64,000 nt of DNA. Origin: Bordetella bronchialis (GTDB lineage: Bacteria > Pseudomonadota > Gammaproteobacteria > Burkholderiales > Burkholderiaceae_B). This document shows, in pieces, positions 1-8,194 of this stretch (within the stretch, counting starts at the first letter, position 1; the number at the start of each line of letters is the position of its first letter). The notes under the pieces are model-generated. The model was not told the origin of the DNA. It did no database searches and was given only the letters and a program-made list of their open reading frames with translations. The stretch is from NCBI RefSeq assembly GCF_001676705.1, contig NZ_CP016170.1, positions 2,046,001-2,110,000 of the forward strand, read 5' to 3'. The position numbers and the translations under genes are program-made.

Positions 1-1304
1 CCGAGAAAGACCTCGCCAAATTGCTGGATCAAACCAAGGCGCGTAACCGCCGTGTGCTGGCCGCCTTGTCGGCCGCCCGCGCGGCCCAGGGCCTGGGCGA
101 ATTCGTGCGCCGCGACCTCATGCTGGACCGCGCCCGGGAAGCCGCCGGCAGCGAGCCGGGCCTGATCGAGGCCGTCGCCACCGTTACCGCCGACCTGCTG
201 CTGGAACAGGGTCAACCCACCCGGGCGCTGGAAGTGCTGGCGCCCCTGCAGGATGGCGGCGCGCGGCATCTGCATACCTTGCGGCTGCTGCTGCGCGCGG
301 AGCGCGCCCTGGGACACCACGAGCGCGTCTTCGTGCTGGCGCGCGGGCTGTTGCGGCGTGGCGCGATGCCTCGCGAAGAGGCCGTGCGCATCATCGGGGT
401 GTCCGGCGCGGCGCGCTTGCGCGGTGCGCTGGACGAGGGCCAGTGGCGCAATATCTGGAAGGACCTCAAGGCCGAAGAGCGGCTATTGCCCGATATCGCG
501 CTGGCCGGCGCCGCGGCGTTCGAAGCCTCGGGGGAATCCGACGAGGCGGCGCGCGTGCTCGAAGCCGCCATCGCGCAGGGCTTCGATCCGCGGCTGCTCA
601 ATGCCTATTCGCGCTGCGACGCAGCCCAGGTGCCGCGGCGCCTGGAACGCGCGGAAAAATGGCTGCAGCAGCGGCCTACCGATCCGGATGTGCTGTGTGC
701 CCTGGGCATGTTGTGCCTGACGGGGCAATTGTGGGGCCAGGCGGAACGCTATCTGCGGCGTGCTGTCGACCGCCGCGCCGACGCCCGCACGCATGCGCTG
801 CTGGGCAGCCTCTACGACCGCCTGGACCGCCAGGACGATGCCGTGCGGCACTGGCGGTTGGCCACGGCGGCCGGTATCGCCTTGCCCGTGCTTGCCGCCG
901 ACGAGGCCTTGCCTGCCGCCGACATGCACGCGGATCCGTCCCGCGTCGACCCGGAAAGCGGTTTTCTCTCGGATGCCGCGGAAGCCCCGGCGCCCGCCAG
1001 CACCTATGTGCACGACCCCGTGCCCGCGGCGCCGCCCGCGGCCGACTACGTGCTCGAGCCCGATGCGCGCGGCCGTGCCGAACCGCTGCTGGCCGAACCG
1101 GCCCCCTCGTCGCCCGCGCCGGCATCCACGCCCGCCGAGTCTGCGGCCGATCTCGAAGACTATTTCGACAGCGCGCCTATCCCCGTGGCGGGCCTGGGCG
1201 ACGAAGAGCCGGAGCCCGCCGTCCCGCCCGCTTCATCGACCACGCAGCGCGACCATCCCGACACCGGCTTTCCGCCCAAGACCGGCGGATCCGGCAAGTC
1301 CTGA
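1..1304 (+). CDS. hemY: HemY-like TPR protein (5' end outside window)
   Basis: The frame is already open at base 3, so the N-terminus lies outside the window. The visible ~430 residues are helical and tetratricopeptide-like (for example ALGMLCLTGQLWGQAERYL and a following repeat), then a long Ala/Pro/Glu-rich low-complexity tail of about 130 residues. This matches HemY proteins, inner-membrane TPR proteins linked to late haem biosynthesis in proteobacteria; the N-terminal membrane helices would be upstream. It lies 26 bp upstream of ppa on the same strand, an order I associate with Bordetella relatives. The identification rests on TPR content and this neighbour, since the diagnostic N-terminus is not visible. 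Confidence 0.75.
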   Translation, partial: EKDLAKLLDQTKARNRRVLAALSAARAAQGLGEFVRRDLMLDRAREAAGSEPGLIEAVATVTADLLLEQGQPTRALEVLAPLQDGGARHLHTLRLLLRAERALGHHERVFVLARGLLRRGAMPREEAVRIIGVSGAARLRGALDEGQWRNIWKDLKAEERLLPDIALAGAAAFEASGESDEAARVLEAAIAQGFDPRLLNAYSRCDAAQVPRRLERAEKWLQQRPTDPDVLCALGMLCLTGQLWGQAERYLRRAVDRRADARTHALLGSLYDRLDRQDDAVRHWRLATAAGIALPVLAADEALPAADMHADPSRVDPESGFLSDAAEAPAPASTYVHDPVPAAPPAADYVLEPDARGRAEPLLAEPAPSSPAPASTPAESAADLEDYFDSAPIPVAGLGDEEPEPAVPPASSTTQRDHPDTGFPPKTGGSGKS

Positions 1305-1330
1305 TTCTTTTCCATCCTGAAGGTTGAACC

Positions 1331-1867
1331 ATGAGTCTCGATCGCGTCCCTCCCGGCTCCAAGCTGCCGGATGAATTCAACGTCATCATCGAAATCCCCA
1401 TGAACGCGGATCCCGTGAAGTACGAGGTCGACAAGGATACGGGCGCCGTATTCGTCGATCGCTTCATGCTGACCGCCATGCATTACCCCTGCAACTACGG
1501 CTACATCCCCCAGACGCTGTCCGAGGACGGCGATCCGGCGGACGTGCTGGTCGTCACGCCTTTTCCCATCCAGATCGGTTCGGTGATCCGCTGCCGCGCG
1601 CTGGGCGTGCTGGAAATGGATGACGAGTCGGGCGGCGATGCGAAGCTGCTGGCGGTGCCGGTGGACAAGCTCTATCCGCCGTATCGCCACATCAAGTCCT
1701 ACCAGGATCTTCCGGAAGAGGACATCGGCCGGATCCAGCACTTTTTCGAACACTACAAGGACCTGGAAAAGGGCAAGTGGGTCAAGGTAAAGGGATGGAA
1801 GGGCGTCGATGCCGCGCACGAGGAAATCACGCGCAGCGCCGAACGCCATGCGAAGGGTGGCAAGTAA
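1331..1867 (+). CDS. ppa: Inorganic pyrophosphatase, soluble family I
   Basis: This 178-residue protein hydrolyses pyrophosphate to two phosphates in the cytoplasm and pulls biosynthetic reactions forward. The family I signature is clear: [18 protein letters not shown] near residue 20, the [11 protein letters not shown] segment near residue 55, the metal-binding DGDPADVLV motif near residue 70, and KVKGWKG near the C-terminus. Length is normal for the hexameric bacterial enzyme. An AAGG-containing ribosome site (ctgaaggttgaacc) precedes the ATG, and a strong terminator follows at 1894-1919. Confidence 0.97.
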   Translation: MSLDRVPPGSKLPDEFNVIIEIPMNADPVKYEVDKDTGAVFVDRFMLTAMHYPCNYGYIPQTLSEDGDPADVLVVTPFPIQIGSVIRCRALGVLEMDDESGGDAKLLAVPVDKLYPPYRHIKSYQDLPEEDIGRIQHFFEHYKDLEKGKWVKVKGWKGVDAAHEEITRSAERHAKGGK

Positions 1868-1893
1868 ACGTCCACGTCGCGACGAAGTCCGCG

Positions 1894-1919
1894 GGCCGGC
1901 ATCTGCCGGCCTTTTTTTT
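1894..1919 (+). terminator. Rho-independent terminator after ppa
   Basis: Inverted repeat GGCCGGCA/TGCCGGCC with a two-base loop followed by eight T residues, 26 bp after the ppa stop. Confidence 0.93.
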
Positions 1920-2091
1920 GGCGGGGGCCGGCCGCCGACCTGTCGGCAGCCTGAAAGGGATCGAGCGCCAGGGAGATGCAGCCCGAATGGCTGGGTAAGC
2001 ACTTGCTGCCCAAGGCTGCCGAAACGATTACACTCGCGCATGATTATTTCCGCACCGGTCGTCCGGTCGCGTCTCCAACGAGGTCAACAGC

Positions 2092-2787
2092 ATGGACTAT
2101 GTTTTGCCCCCTCAGCCCACCATGGCCGTCCCGGTCGTGGGCAGCGCCGCCTTGTTCCCGGTTCGCCGCGTGTATTGCGTGGGCCGCAATTACGCGGAGC
2201 ACGCCAAGGAAATGGGTTTCACCGGCCGTGAGGATCCCTTCTTCTTCTGCAAGCCGGCCGACGCCATCATCGCCGTGCGCGATGGCGAAACGGGGAAGAT
2301 GCCGTATCCGTCCAAGACCTCGAACCTGCACTACGAGATGGAACTGGTGGTCGCGATCGGCAAGGGCGGCAAAGACATTCCGGTCGAGAAGGCCAACGAG
2401 CATATCTGGGGCTATGCCCTGGGCCTGGACATGACGCGCCGCGATCTGCAAGGCGAGGCCAAGAAGCTGGGACGCCCCTGGGAAGTGGGCAAGGCCTTCG
2501 ATCAATCCGCGCCGCTCGGCCCCATCCATCCGGTGGCCAAGACGGGCATCATGGAAAAAGCCGACATCTGGCTGGATGTGAACGGCACGCGCAAGCAAGG
2601 CAGCAACATCAGCGAGCTGATCTGGAATATTCCCGAAAGCATCGCCTATCTGTCCGGCCTGTTCGAGCTGCAGCCGGGCGACCTGATTTTCACCGGCACG
2701 CCTGAAGGCGTGGGCGCGGTCGTCAAGAACGACCTGATGGTGGGAGGTGTCGCGGGCCTGGGCGAATTGCGCGTCCAGGTGGTTTAA
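2092..2787 (+). CDS. Fumarylacetoacetate hydrolase family protein
   Basis: A 231-residue FAH-fold protein. It has CVGRNYAEHAKEMG near residue 29, FFFCKPADA near residue 51, the metal-binding YEMELVVAIG segment near residue 80, and the conserved GDLIFTGTPEGVGAV segment near residue 197. Members hydrolyse C-C bonds in acylpyruvates; this short N-terminal form resembles fumarylpyruvate hydrolases and oxaloacetate decarboxylases, and the sequence does not tell which substrate is used. A GAGGT site lies upstream of the ATG. It stands alone between the ppa terminator and the entericidin gene, with no pathway gene beside it. Confidence 0.9.
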   Translation: MDYVLPPQPTMAVPVVGSAALFPVRRVYCVGRNYAEHAKEMGFTGREDPFFFCKPADAIIAVRDGETGKMPYPSKTSNLHYEMELVVAIGKGGKDIPVEKANEHIWGYALGLDMTRRDLQGEAKKLGRPWEVGKAFDQSAPLGPIHPVAKTGIMEKADIWLDVNGTRKQGSNISELIWNIPESIAYLSGLFELQPGDLIFTGTPEGVGAVVKNDLMVGGVAGLGELRVQVV

Positions 2788-2831
2788 GGTCGGTGCCACG
2801 ACTGGCACGGTCAAATGAAGGAGAGCTGACG

Positions 2832-2963
2832 ATGCGCTCGAAGATGATGCTGACGACGTTGGTTGTCTTTGCGATGGTCCTGGCGGGCTGCAATACGGTG
2901 GCCGGTGCCGGCAAGGATTTGCAGCGCGCGGGCAACGCCATCACCAACGCCGCGGAAAAATAA
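2832..2963 (+). CDS. Entericidin A/B family lipoprotein
   Basis: A 43-residue gene with a hydrophobic signal sequence and lipobox LAGC (Cys20). The mature part contains NTVAGAGKDLQRAGNAI, typical of entericidins, small outer-membrane-associated lipoproteins linked to envelope stress and stationary phase. GGAGA lies 5-8 bases before the ATG, and a strong terminator follows at 2991-3019. The assignment is secure at family level; the role in this organism is unknown. Confidence 0.92.
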   Translation: MRSKMMLTTLVVFAMVLAGCNTVAGAGKDLQRAGNAITNAAEK

Positions 2964-2990
2964 AAACGCCTCTTGCCGTTCATGGCCATG

Positions 2991-3019
2991 ACGCCGCCTT
3001 CGGGCGGCGTTTTGTTTTT
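2991..3019 (+). terminator. Rho-independent terminator after entericidin
   Basis: Perfect stem ACGCCGCC/GGCGGCGT with a TTCG tetraloop, followed by a T-rich run. Confidence 0.92.
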
Positions 3020-3180
3020 GCGCGGGCCGCCTTGGCCATCGGCCCGGCCCCGCGTGACATTTCCATCCAGCTCGGCATCTACGAATAGGCGCGGGCGCCG
3101 GCGCCGCCCACACTGGAGGCCTACCTGTTCCACGGAGGCATCCATGCATCAACATCGTCGGCGCCAGCTTGGCCAGGGCA

Positions 3181-3193
3181 TGACGGAGTACAT
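3181..3193. other. attL core (13-bp direct repeat)
   Basis: TGACGGAGTACAT is identical to 49753-49765. It lies inside the pilin codons for M-T-E-Y and is 97 bp from the integrase gene end. Neighbouring bases differ on both sides, which fixes the core at 13 bp. Confidence 0.9.
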
Positions 3194-3239
3194 GCCGGTT
3201 CTGGAGACCCGCGTATTTATTGGCTTTGCGGTGTGGTGG

Positions 3240-3270
3240 TGTCTAAAAATCCAATCGGTGTCTAAAACCG
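3240..3270 (+). promoter_or_regulatory. Candidate integrase arm-type sites beside attL
   Basis: TGTCTAAAA occurs at 3240-3248 and TGTCTAAAACCG at 3259-3270. The latter 12-mer recurs exactly at 49627-49638 beside attR. Repeats in the same orientation next to both cores suit arm-type integrase binding, but binding is inferred. Confidence 0.5.
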
Positions 3271-3289
3271 TCTGTCCAAAACTGGATGC

Positions 3290-4264
3290 CTATCCAGCCT
3301 TTTTCCGGGGGCTGGCCACGACCTTGGCGCTCTTGTCGCGCAGGTAGATTCTGGTCGTTCGCCGGTCGGTGTGGCCGAGCAGAGCGGTGGGGTCGATGCC
3401 CTGGCGCTCGGCCTCGGTGCCCGCCATGGCGCGCAGGTCGTGCAGGGTTACATTCTCGACGCCGGCCTTCTCGGCGGCCAACTTGAATGCCCGCCAGACG
3501 TTCGTATGGGCCCGTAGGCGCCCGCGGCGGCCGGCGAGGATGTAGGTCATGGCCTGCACCTGCCCGACGGTCTTCTTGGCTCGCTCCACCGCTTCCCGCA
3601 GCTCGGGCGTCCAACCGACGATCAGCTTCTTCCCGGTCTTCTGCTGCTCGATGAAGACGCCTTCCTCCTGAAGGTGGCCCCGCTCGATCTTCAGCACGTC
3701 GCCGATCCGCTGGCCGGTCAGGTAGCAGAGGTCCATGACGCACTGCAGCCAGGGGGCGGCATGCTGGTAGATGGCAGCGAACTCCCGGTCCGAGATAAGC
3801 CGCTCGCGCGCGGTCTGCTTGAAGCGCTGGACGCTGACGGTCGGATCGGCCTGCACCAGCTCCCGGTCCAGGGCCCAGCGGAAGACCAAGCGCAGGACGG
3901 TCAACATGCGATTGGCGATAGCCTGCCGGTCCTTGAATCCGTCCATCATCTGGACGATATCGCCGTGCCTGACCTGCTCCGGCCGGAAGTCGGCGAACAC
4001 CTCCTTGAGCAGTTGGGCGCAGTATTGGTACTGCTTGACGGTCGCGGGGGCGCGGCGCTCCGTGACTGCCGGCAGCGCCTTGTCGATGAGGGCGACCATG
4101 CCGTCGGTCGGCGCGGCGACCAGGCGGGCGTACTCCTGGAGGGCGCCGTGCAGGTCACTTTCCGGGCCCAGGCGCTGCCATTTTCCCTTCTTAACGAGCC
4201 ACAAGGCGCCGTGCTTGCGGTATACGCACGGAGGGAGGTGTCGGTCCTTGGTTCTTGTTCGCAT
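3290..4264 (-). CDS. int: Tyrosine-recombinase phage integrase
   Basis: A 324-residue integrase that would recombine the 13-bp cores. The catalytic set is visible: Arg186 (LTGQRIGD), Lys209 (QKTGKK), His275 and Arg278 (HDLR), His298 (GHTDRRTT) and nucleophile Tyr307 (RIYLR). The N-terminal part has a basic arm-binding-like region (residues 1-50) and a SAM-like core-binding domain (about 55-150). It is the last gene of the leftward operon and ends 97 bp from attL, the usual place. Its start overlaps the DUF4224 gene by 74 bp, suggesting coupled expression. Confidence 0.96.
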   Translation of the reverse strand: MRTRTKDRHLPPCVYRKHGALWLVKKGKWQRLGPESDLHGALQEYARLVAAPTDGMVALIDKALPAVTERRAPATVKQYQYCAQLLKEVFADFRPEQVRHGDIVQMMDGFKDRQAIANRMLTVLRLVFRWALDRELVQADPTVSVQRFKQTARERLISDREFAAIYQHAAPWLQCVMDLCYLTGQRIGDVLKIERGHLQEEGVFIEQQKTGKKLIVGWTPELREAVERAKKTVGQVQAMTYILAGRRGRLRAHTNVWRAFKLAAEKAGVENVTLHDLRAMAGTEAERQGIDPTALLGHTDRRTTRIYLRDKSAKVVASPRKKAG

Positions 4265-4421
4265 AGCCCAATGCGGCTTCCATGGCGGCGCGCAGCACTA
4301 CTGGGGTGCCATCCGGCCGGATCTTGAAGGGAATGCCCAGCTGCTTCAGGGCGTCACATTGTGCCCCTTTCCGCGACCGGTGCGTCAATTCGGTGATTTC
4401 CTCGGGGGTCAGGGTGATCAT
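4191..4421 (-). CDS. DUF4224 domain protein (possible excisionase-position gene)
   Basis: A 76-residue protein beginning MITLTPEEITELTHRSR, followed by QLGIPFKIRPDGTPVVLR, the DUF4224 pattern common directly upstream of phage integrases. Its position suggests a role in directionality or integrase control, but this has not been shown for the family as far as I know. Its start overlaps the upstream gene by 4 bp and its 3' end overlaps int by 74 bp. Confidence 0.85.
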   Translation of the reverse strand: MITLTPEEITELTHRSRKGAQCDALKQLGIPFKIRPDGTPVVLRAAMEAALGYANKNQGPTPPSVRIPQARRLVAR

Positions 4422-4930
4422 GGGGCCTCCCTAGGAACCCGGGCGCCGCCGGCTGCCACCGATCCGCCGTGGACCAGCCCTTCCTGGCCGGAGACTGGCG
4501 CAGCCTGTGCCGCGGCCTGGGTGGGTCCACCTTTCAACACGGCCGCGGCGCGGCGAAGGTCGGCGAACGTGACAAGCATGTCGTCCTCGCCTTCATCGAT
4601 CATCTTCCCGACGGTCATGGCATCCCAGCAGCCGATGCCGTCCCAGCGCTTGAGTTCTTCCGCGAACGGCCTCAACGCCACCTCCAGTTCTGCGATTCGT
4701 TCCAGCAGCCCGAGAATGGTCTTGGGGCTGGCGCGCTCGATGAACTCCTGCACGCCGGGCGCCATGCTCACATCAGGCCAGCCGTCAGCGGGATTCTTGA
4801 ACGCGTGCAGCGCACCACCGTCTCGGCCTCGCTTGAAAGTCAGGCGCCGATACGAGTTCGAAGTCCACCATTCCCAGTCCTGGCCGCCTGCTGCCTTCGC
4901 CGCCAGCTCCAGCAGTGTCCTATCGTCCAT
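4418..4930 (-). CDS. Hypothetical phage protein
   Basis: About 170 residues starting MDDRTLLELAAKAAG. ATG 4930 is preferred because AAGGAG lies six bases upstream; an in-frame ATG at 4936 is too close to that site. The middle contains ALRPFAEELKRWDGIGC and a DDMLVTFADLRRAAAVL helix, and the C-terminus is Ala/Gly-rich. No catalytic motif is evident. It overlaps both neighbours in the leftward operon, so it is probably translated in a coupled way. Confidence 0.75.
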   Translation of the reverse strand: MDDRTLLELAAKAAGGQDWEWWTSNSYRRLTFKRGRDGGALHAFKNPADGWPDVSMAPGVQEFIERASPKTILGLLERIAELEVALRPFAEELKRWDGIGCWDAMTVGKMIDEGEDDMLVTFADLRRAAAVLKGGPTQAAAQAAPVSGQEGLVHGGSVAAGGARVPREAP

Positions 4931-5381
4931 CGCCATCTCCTTGCGGCGCCGGCAGCAGGTTGCCCTGTTGCGCGTGCTCCAGAACCGTCTTCCCACTGGG
5001 CAGCATGATCTGCCCCAGGAACGCGCCTTCGAACGACAGGATTCCCGTCTCGATGGCCATGATCTGGCCTTTGATCCAGTCGCGCAGGATGCTGTAGACG
5101 GCCACGCTGGCGATGTCCATGGCCTTCTTCTCATGCTGCGCCCGCGTGCCGGCGCGGCGCGCGCTCCAGGGATTCTCCTTCAACCACGCAGCGGCGTAGC
5201 CCTTCGTGGACGCTTTCACGCTGACCATGCGTCCGCGATATTCGAACTGCACCAGCAGCTCGCCGGCCGCGTCGTCGACCATGCTGCCGAACTTGTTGCA
5301 GCCGAAGGCGCGCAGCAGTTTCTGGATTTCTCCCAGGGCTTTCTCGCCGCTGGTGGCGGTGCTGTAGGGGAGGGCCATCAC
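4920..5381 (-). CDS. Hypothetical phage protein
   Basis: A 153-residue protein beginning MMALPYSTATSGEKALGEIQKLLRAFGC (shown here only by its start). It continues with a beta-rich section (VQFEYRGRMVSVKAS) and KGYAAAWLKENPWS. I recognise this as a recurring phage early-operon family with no assigned function. A C-terminal helix (SVAVYSILRDWIKGQIMAI) follows. It overlaps the genes on both sides by 4 to 11 bp. Confidence 0.8.
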   Translation of the reverse strand: MMALPYSTATSGEKALGEIQKLLRAFGCNKFGSMVDDAAGELLVQFEYRGRMVSVKASTKGYAAAWLKENPWSARRAGTRAQHEKKAMDIASVAVYSILRDWIKGQIMAIETGILSFEGAFLGQIMLPSGKTVLEHAQQGNLLPAPQGDGDGR

Positions 5382-5809
5382 GCATCCCCTTCGGCACGCT
5401 GGGCGCGGGCCGCAAGCGCAGCAGTGACTTGGCGCGCAAAGTCCAAGTGCCAGTCGTAGTCAGGATGGCGGGTGTACTCAGCAGCCTGCCTGAGCAGGTC
5501 TGCGTAATCTGGCTCAGCATCGCCTCCGCCCTGCTGCCTCTCCCGCTCGGCGTCCTGGGCGGGGGCGTAGCGGGCGATATCGCGGGCAGCAGCCATGACG
5601 CGCGACTGGTCCAGCGCAGTATCGAGGTGCTGGCATATCGTGCCTGCAATGTAGAGGACCCGCATGTCATCCGTCGGCGCGTCCTGCTGCGCCGCTGGCT
5701 GCCCTGATAGCGTCACTCGCGCCATTGCCTTGATGGCCTGCAAAGCACCGGGCACCGATTCCGGGAAGTCGCGTATCAATTCCAGCGCTTCGCGCATGTC
5801 TTCACTCAT
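5378..5809 (-). CDS. Hypothetical phage protein
   Basis: About 143 residues from ATG 5809 (MSEDMREALELIRDFPESV), chosen over a start 114 bp upstream because GGAAGGGGG precedes it and because it gives an 8-bp overlap with the upstream gene. The protein is helical and charged, with a C-terminal stretch (YDWHLDFARQVTAALAARA) that recalls the modular phage proteins around it. Function unknown. Confidence 0.72.
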   Translation of the reverse strand: MSEDMREALELIRDFPESVPGALQAIKAMARVTLSGQPAAQQDAPTDDMRVLYIAGTICQHLDTALDQSRVMAAARDIARYAPAQDAERERQQGGGDAEPDYADLLRQAAEYTRHPDYDWHLDFARQVTAALAARAQRAEGDA

Positions 5810-7133
5810 CGCTACCCCCTTCCGGCTTGGCGTCGGCAATTTTGTCACTGCTTCCATGCCATTGGCGGCCAGTCCCTTCGACGTTGAATCCAGTTCCGCT
5901 ATTCGCAGGCTTGGCGGCGGCAAGGGCGGCGCTGTTCAACTCGCGCAGCCGCTTTTCGATGCTTTCAACCACTGCAAAAAGCGGCGAAACGAAGCTGGTT
6001 CCGTAGTTGCAGATATCGTCAACGAAGCGCGCGCACTCCTCGACACTCAGGCCGCGCCATTCGGGCGCAGCTATCGCCGCACTCGCCGGGGCGGACGGCT
6101 GGCGAGATAGGGCGTATTGGATGCCAGCCTGCCAGCCCTTACGGAATGTCGTTTGATCGGCGGCTTCCGGATACGCGTGAGCGCGCGTGAATGCTGCCTC
6201 AAACGCCGCCCGCTCATCGCCCTGCGCAGCCGGTGCGGCTTCAAGGATGTATTCTCCATTCGGTAGCCGCTTTTCTTGTAGGCCGATTTCGCCGGGCTTC
6301 GCCGTGCGCAAAACAGGCGCAGCCGGTGCGCGAACGCCGGTGGCGATATCGCATTCATCGTTGGCGCACAGAACGCCGTCCCGCTTGGCGGCTTGGCATA
6401 CGTCCGTAGGGCAACTCTGCGCAGCCGGTGCGTCCTCCTTCCAGATTTCTGGCGGGTAGTCCGCATCCGCCCCGGCTTGCTGACTGGGTGCGGGCGGGGC
6501 GGCGTTCAGCATGGCGTGATTGATCGCCGCAACGTGCCGTTTCAGCTCGGAAAGATCATCTTCGCCGGCCAAGTCGTTGGGCAGCCCTTCCCAGGCGTCC
6601 AGCAATGGGCCGATCAGCGGCATTACGGCGTCGGCTTGCGCGGCCCGCAGTGCATCAACCTCGCTTGTCTGCGCCGCTTGGTTCTCGGGCTGCGCGTGCT
6701 GGTTCAATCCCAGTTCGGCCAACATGTCCGGCACATGCTGCTTCTCGGGCTGCGCGGCAGGGGCAGGCGCCAACATCGCGGCGCGGCAAGCGTTCCAGCC
6801 GTTGCAGTAGTCGATGGTTTCGGCGAATTCTGGCGTTTTCGCCGGCGGCACCGCCCCGGCCTCGCTGGCGGCAGGCTCCACGACATCCAGCGGCACGCGA
6901 TACCATTCGGGATCGCCCGCGGTGAACGTACCGGGCTGCCCCGTGAGCGAGAGGCCGTAGCGGCCGTCACTGTGCTGGTAAAGGATTGGATCGGCCTCGC
7001 TGGCGGCAGGCACGAATCGCACGGGGTGGAAGTCTTCCGCGCTATTCAGTTCAGCCTCGTCCCGGGTGTCCCAGTATCCATAGCCGGCGCTATCCTCCCA
7101 GGACAGCCAGATTTCGTTCGGTTGATTCGTCAT
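5802..7133 (-). CDS. Mosaic Ea22-like phage protein
   Basis: A 443-residue protein built from short modules joined by Ala/Pro/Gln-rich linkers (EPAASEAG, PAPAAQPEKQ, APAAQG). Recognisable pieces are an acidic N-terminal EIWLSWEDSAGYGYWD segment, a GWNACRAAML module near residue 112 and a related FRKGWQAGIQYAL module near residue 335. These resemble the shuffled Ea22-type proteins of phage early operons, whose function is unknown. Module shuffling probably explains its length. It overlaps the next gene by 8 bp. Confidence 0.75.
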   Translation of the reverse strand: MTNQPNEIWLSWEDSAGYGYWDTRDEAELNSAEDFHPVRFVPAASEADPILYQHSDGRYGLSLTGQPGTFTAGDPEWYRVPLDVVEPAASEAGAVPPAKTPEFAETIDYCNGWNACRAAMLAPAPAAQPEKQHVPDMLAELGLNQHAQPENQAAQTSEVDALRAAQADAVMPLIGPLLDAWEGLPNDLAGEDDLSELKRHVAAINHAMLNAAPPAPSQQAGADADYPPEIWKEDAPAAQSCPTDVCQAAKRDGVLCANDECDIATGVRAPAAPVLRTAKPGEIGLQEKRLPNGEYILEAAPAAQGDERAAFEAAFTRAHAYPEAADQTTFRKGWQAGIQYALSRQPSAPASAAIAAPEWRGLSVEECARFVDDICNYGTSFVSPLFAVVESIEKRLRELNSAALAAAKPANSGTGFNVEGTGRQWHGSSDKIADAKPEGGSDE

Positions 7134-7134
7134 G

Positions 7135-7398
7135 TCAGTCCTTGTTGGGTATTACAGCCAGCAGCACCCCGCGCTCCGGCGGTGTGCCAAGCCAGGCGGC
7201 ACGGAGGCTGGCATCGCCGTCTGCGTCTACGGTTGAAACGACCTTCGCCACCGGCACCATCTCCGTGATCAGCTCGGCGCGGGCCTGGGCGATGATGGCG
7301 CGGGCGAAGTCGATTAGAAGCTCGTCCGCTACGGCGGCATAGAAGTGGTGACCGCCATCAATGCCCTCGGCTATATCCAAAATTTCATCGTTCGTCAC
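7135..7398 (-). CDS. Small hypothetical phage protein
   Basis: 87 residues from GTG 7398 (VTNDEILDIAEGIDGGHHFY). The GTG is chosen because GGAG lies eight bases upstream and it overlaps the preceding stop by 4 bp; the longer frame to 7812 is an antisense-like shadow. It contains a helical DFARAIIAQARAELI segment, then a short beta-rich end. The layout recalls small modules seen in Ea22-type proteins. Function unknown. Confidence 0.72.
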   Translation of the reverse strand: MTNDEILDIAEGIDGGHHFYAAVADELLIDFARAIIAQARAELITEMVPVAKVVSTVDADGDASLRAAWLGTPPERGVLLAVIPNKD

Positions 7399-7847
7399 TT
7401 CGTCGGCTCCTTGCGGTTGATCTTCGAACGGATATGCTCCTGGCAGGCTCGGTATTCGGGCGCTGCGCCGTCGTCGATTTCGTCGATGGATGCGGCTGCA
7501 AACTCCAGCGTCTTGCGCCGCTCGTCGGCGCGGATGCGTGCCTCCATGAGCGCTTGGGGCAATACGCTCTTGCCGCGGCGCCTGAGAATTTCCGTGAACA
7601 TGCGCCGCTCGTCGGCGAGTAGCTGCTGTACTTGCCGTGCGCAGTACAGACCGTCGCCAACCTTGATTCCGTACCGCTCGATGAGTGGGGCGATAGGGCC
7701 GGCGCCAGCCCAGTGCAGTGTGTAGACCGATCCGACCACGGCAATGGGCGTCTGAACGGGCGTTGTTTTGCAGCACCGGCCGAACGGCATATCCTTGGCT
7801 GGGCATGTGCATTCCGGCAGGTCTGGCTTGTCAGCGGGGGTGTTCAT
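7395..7847 (-). CDS. Hypothetical phage protein with Cys-rich N-terminus
   Basis: 150 residues from ATG 7847. The N-terminus has Cys residues in ECTCPAKDMPFGRCC, which could bind metal. Later segments are ERYGIKVGDGLYCARQVQQLLADERRMF and a long charged helix. Four-base overlaps on both sides tie it into the leftward operon. The longer frame upstream of 7847 overlaps the neighbouring gene and lacks support. Function unknown. Confidence 0.72.
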   Translation of the reverse strand: MNTPADKPDLPECTCPAKDMPFGRCCKTTPVQTPIAVVGSVYTLHWAGAGPIAPLIERYGIKVGDGLYCARQVQQLLADERRMFTEILRRRGKSVLPQALMEARIRADERRKTLEFAAASIDEIDDGAAPEYRACQEHIRSKINRKEPTK

Positions 7848-8194
7848 GCGTCCTCCGGTGGAAGTTCGATGCGTGCCGTCACGATGATCTTGGTCCCTGC
7901 GGGGAAGTCCTTCGGCCAAGCCTTGAAGCCAGGCCCGAACATGAAACCGAAGTTGCCCCAGTAACGGCCGTGCGATTCCTCCCGGGACACGCATTCGTAT
8001 CGCGTCTCCAAGTTGTCGAGGCCAAGAACCTCGTTCGGCTTATCATGGCGTGAGCACTTCCATTTGCCGCCGCTGTACCACTTAAATTCGTGGGACCCGC
8101 GCAGGTCGCGTATCGTCGAAAAGCGGTAGGTCACGCTCTCGCGGCAATCGGGGTGCGCGCATTGGAAACGGAGCGGATAGTCGCGCTTAGCCAT
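7844..8194 (-). CDS. Hypothetical phage protein, possible zinc ribbon
   Basis: 116 residues. Two Cys pairs or Cys/His sets (CAHPDC near residue 12 and KCSRHD near residue 46) suggest a metal-bound fold, and the C-terminus is a beta-strand rich GTKIIVTARIELP stretch. It overlaps its neighbours by 4 and 8 bp. No known function. Confidence 0.75.
   Translation of the reverse strand: MAKRDYPLRFQCAHPDCRESVTYRFSTIRDLRGSHEFKWYSGGKWKCSRHDKPNEVLGLDNLETRYECVSREESHGRYWGNFGFMFGPGFKAWPKDFPAGTKIIVTARIELPPEDA

Larger units (their letters stand above)
3144..3347 (+). pseudogene. 5' fragment of Flp-type pilin gene, interrupted by prophage
   Basis: The host part starts at ATG 3144 behind GGAGG (3134-3138). 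It reads MHQHRRRQLGQGMTEY, then passes into phage DNA at 3194 and runs to a stop at 3347 with meaningless sequence. Gly10 followed by Glu15-Tyr16 fits the Flp/TadE prepilin rule (cleavage after Gly, Glu at +5, then Tyr). The missing hydrophobic helix and tail lie at 49753-49982. Joining across the 13-bp repeat restores an 88-residue pilin. As it stands, this half encodes a basic leader with no pilin helix and cannot make a functional subunit. Confidence 0.88.

Noticed and set aside
4418..5134. Longer 238-residue start for the hypothetical gene
   Set aside because: The first 66 codons are antisense-like and overlap the neighbouring gene; ATG 4930 has a proper ribosome site.
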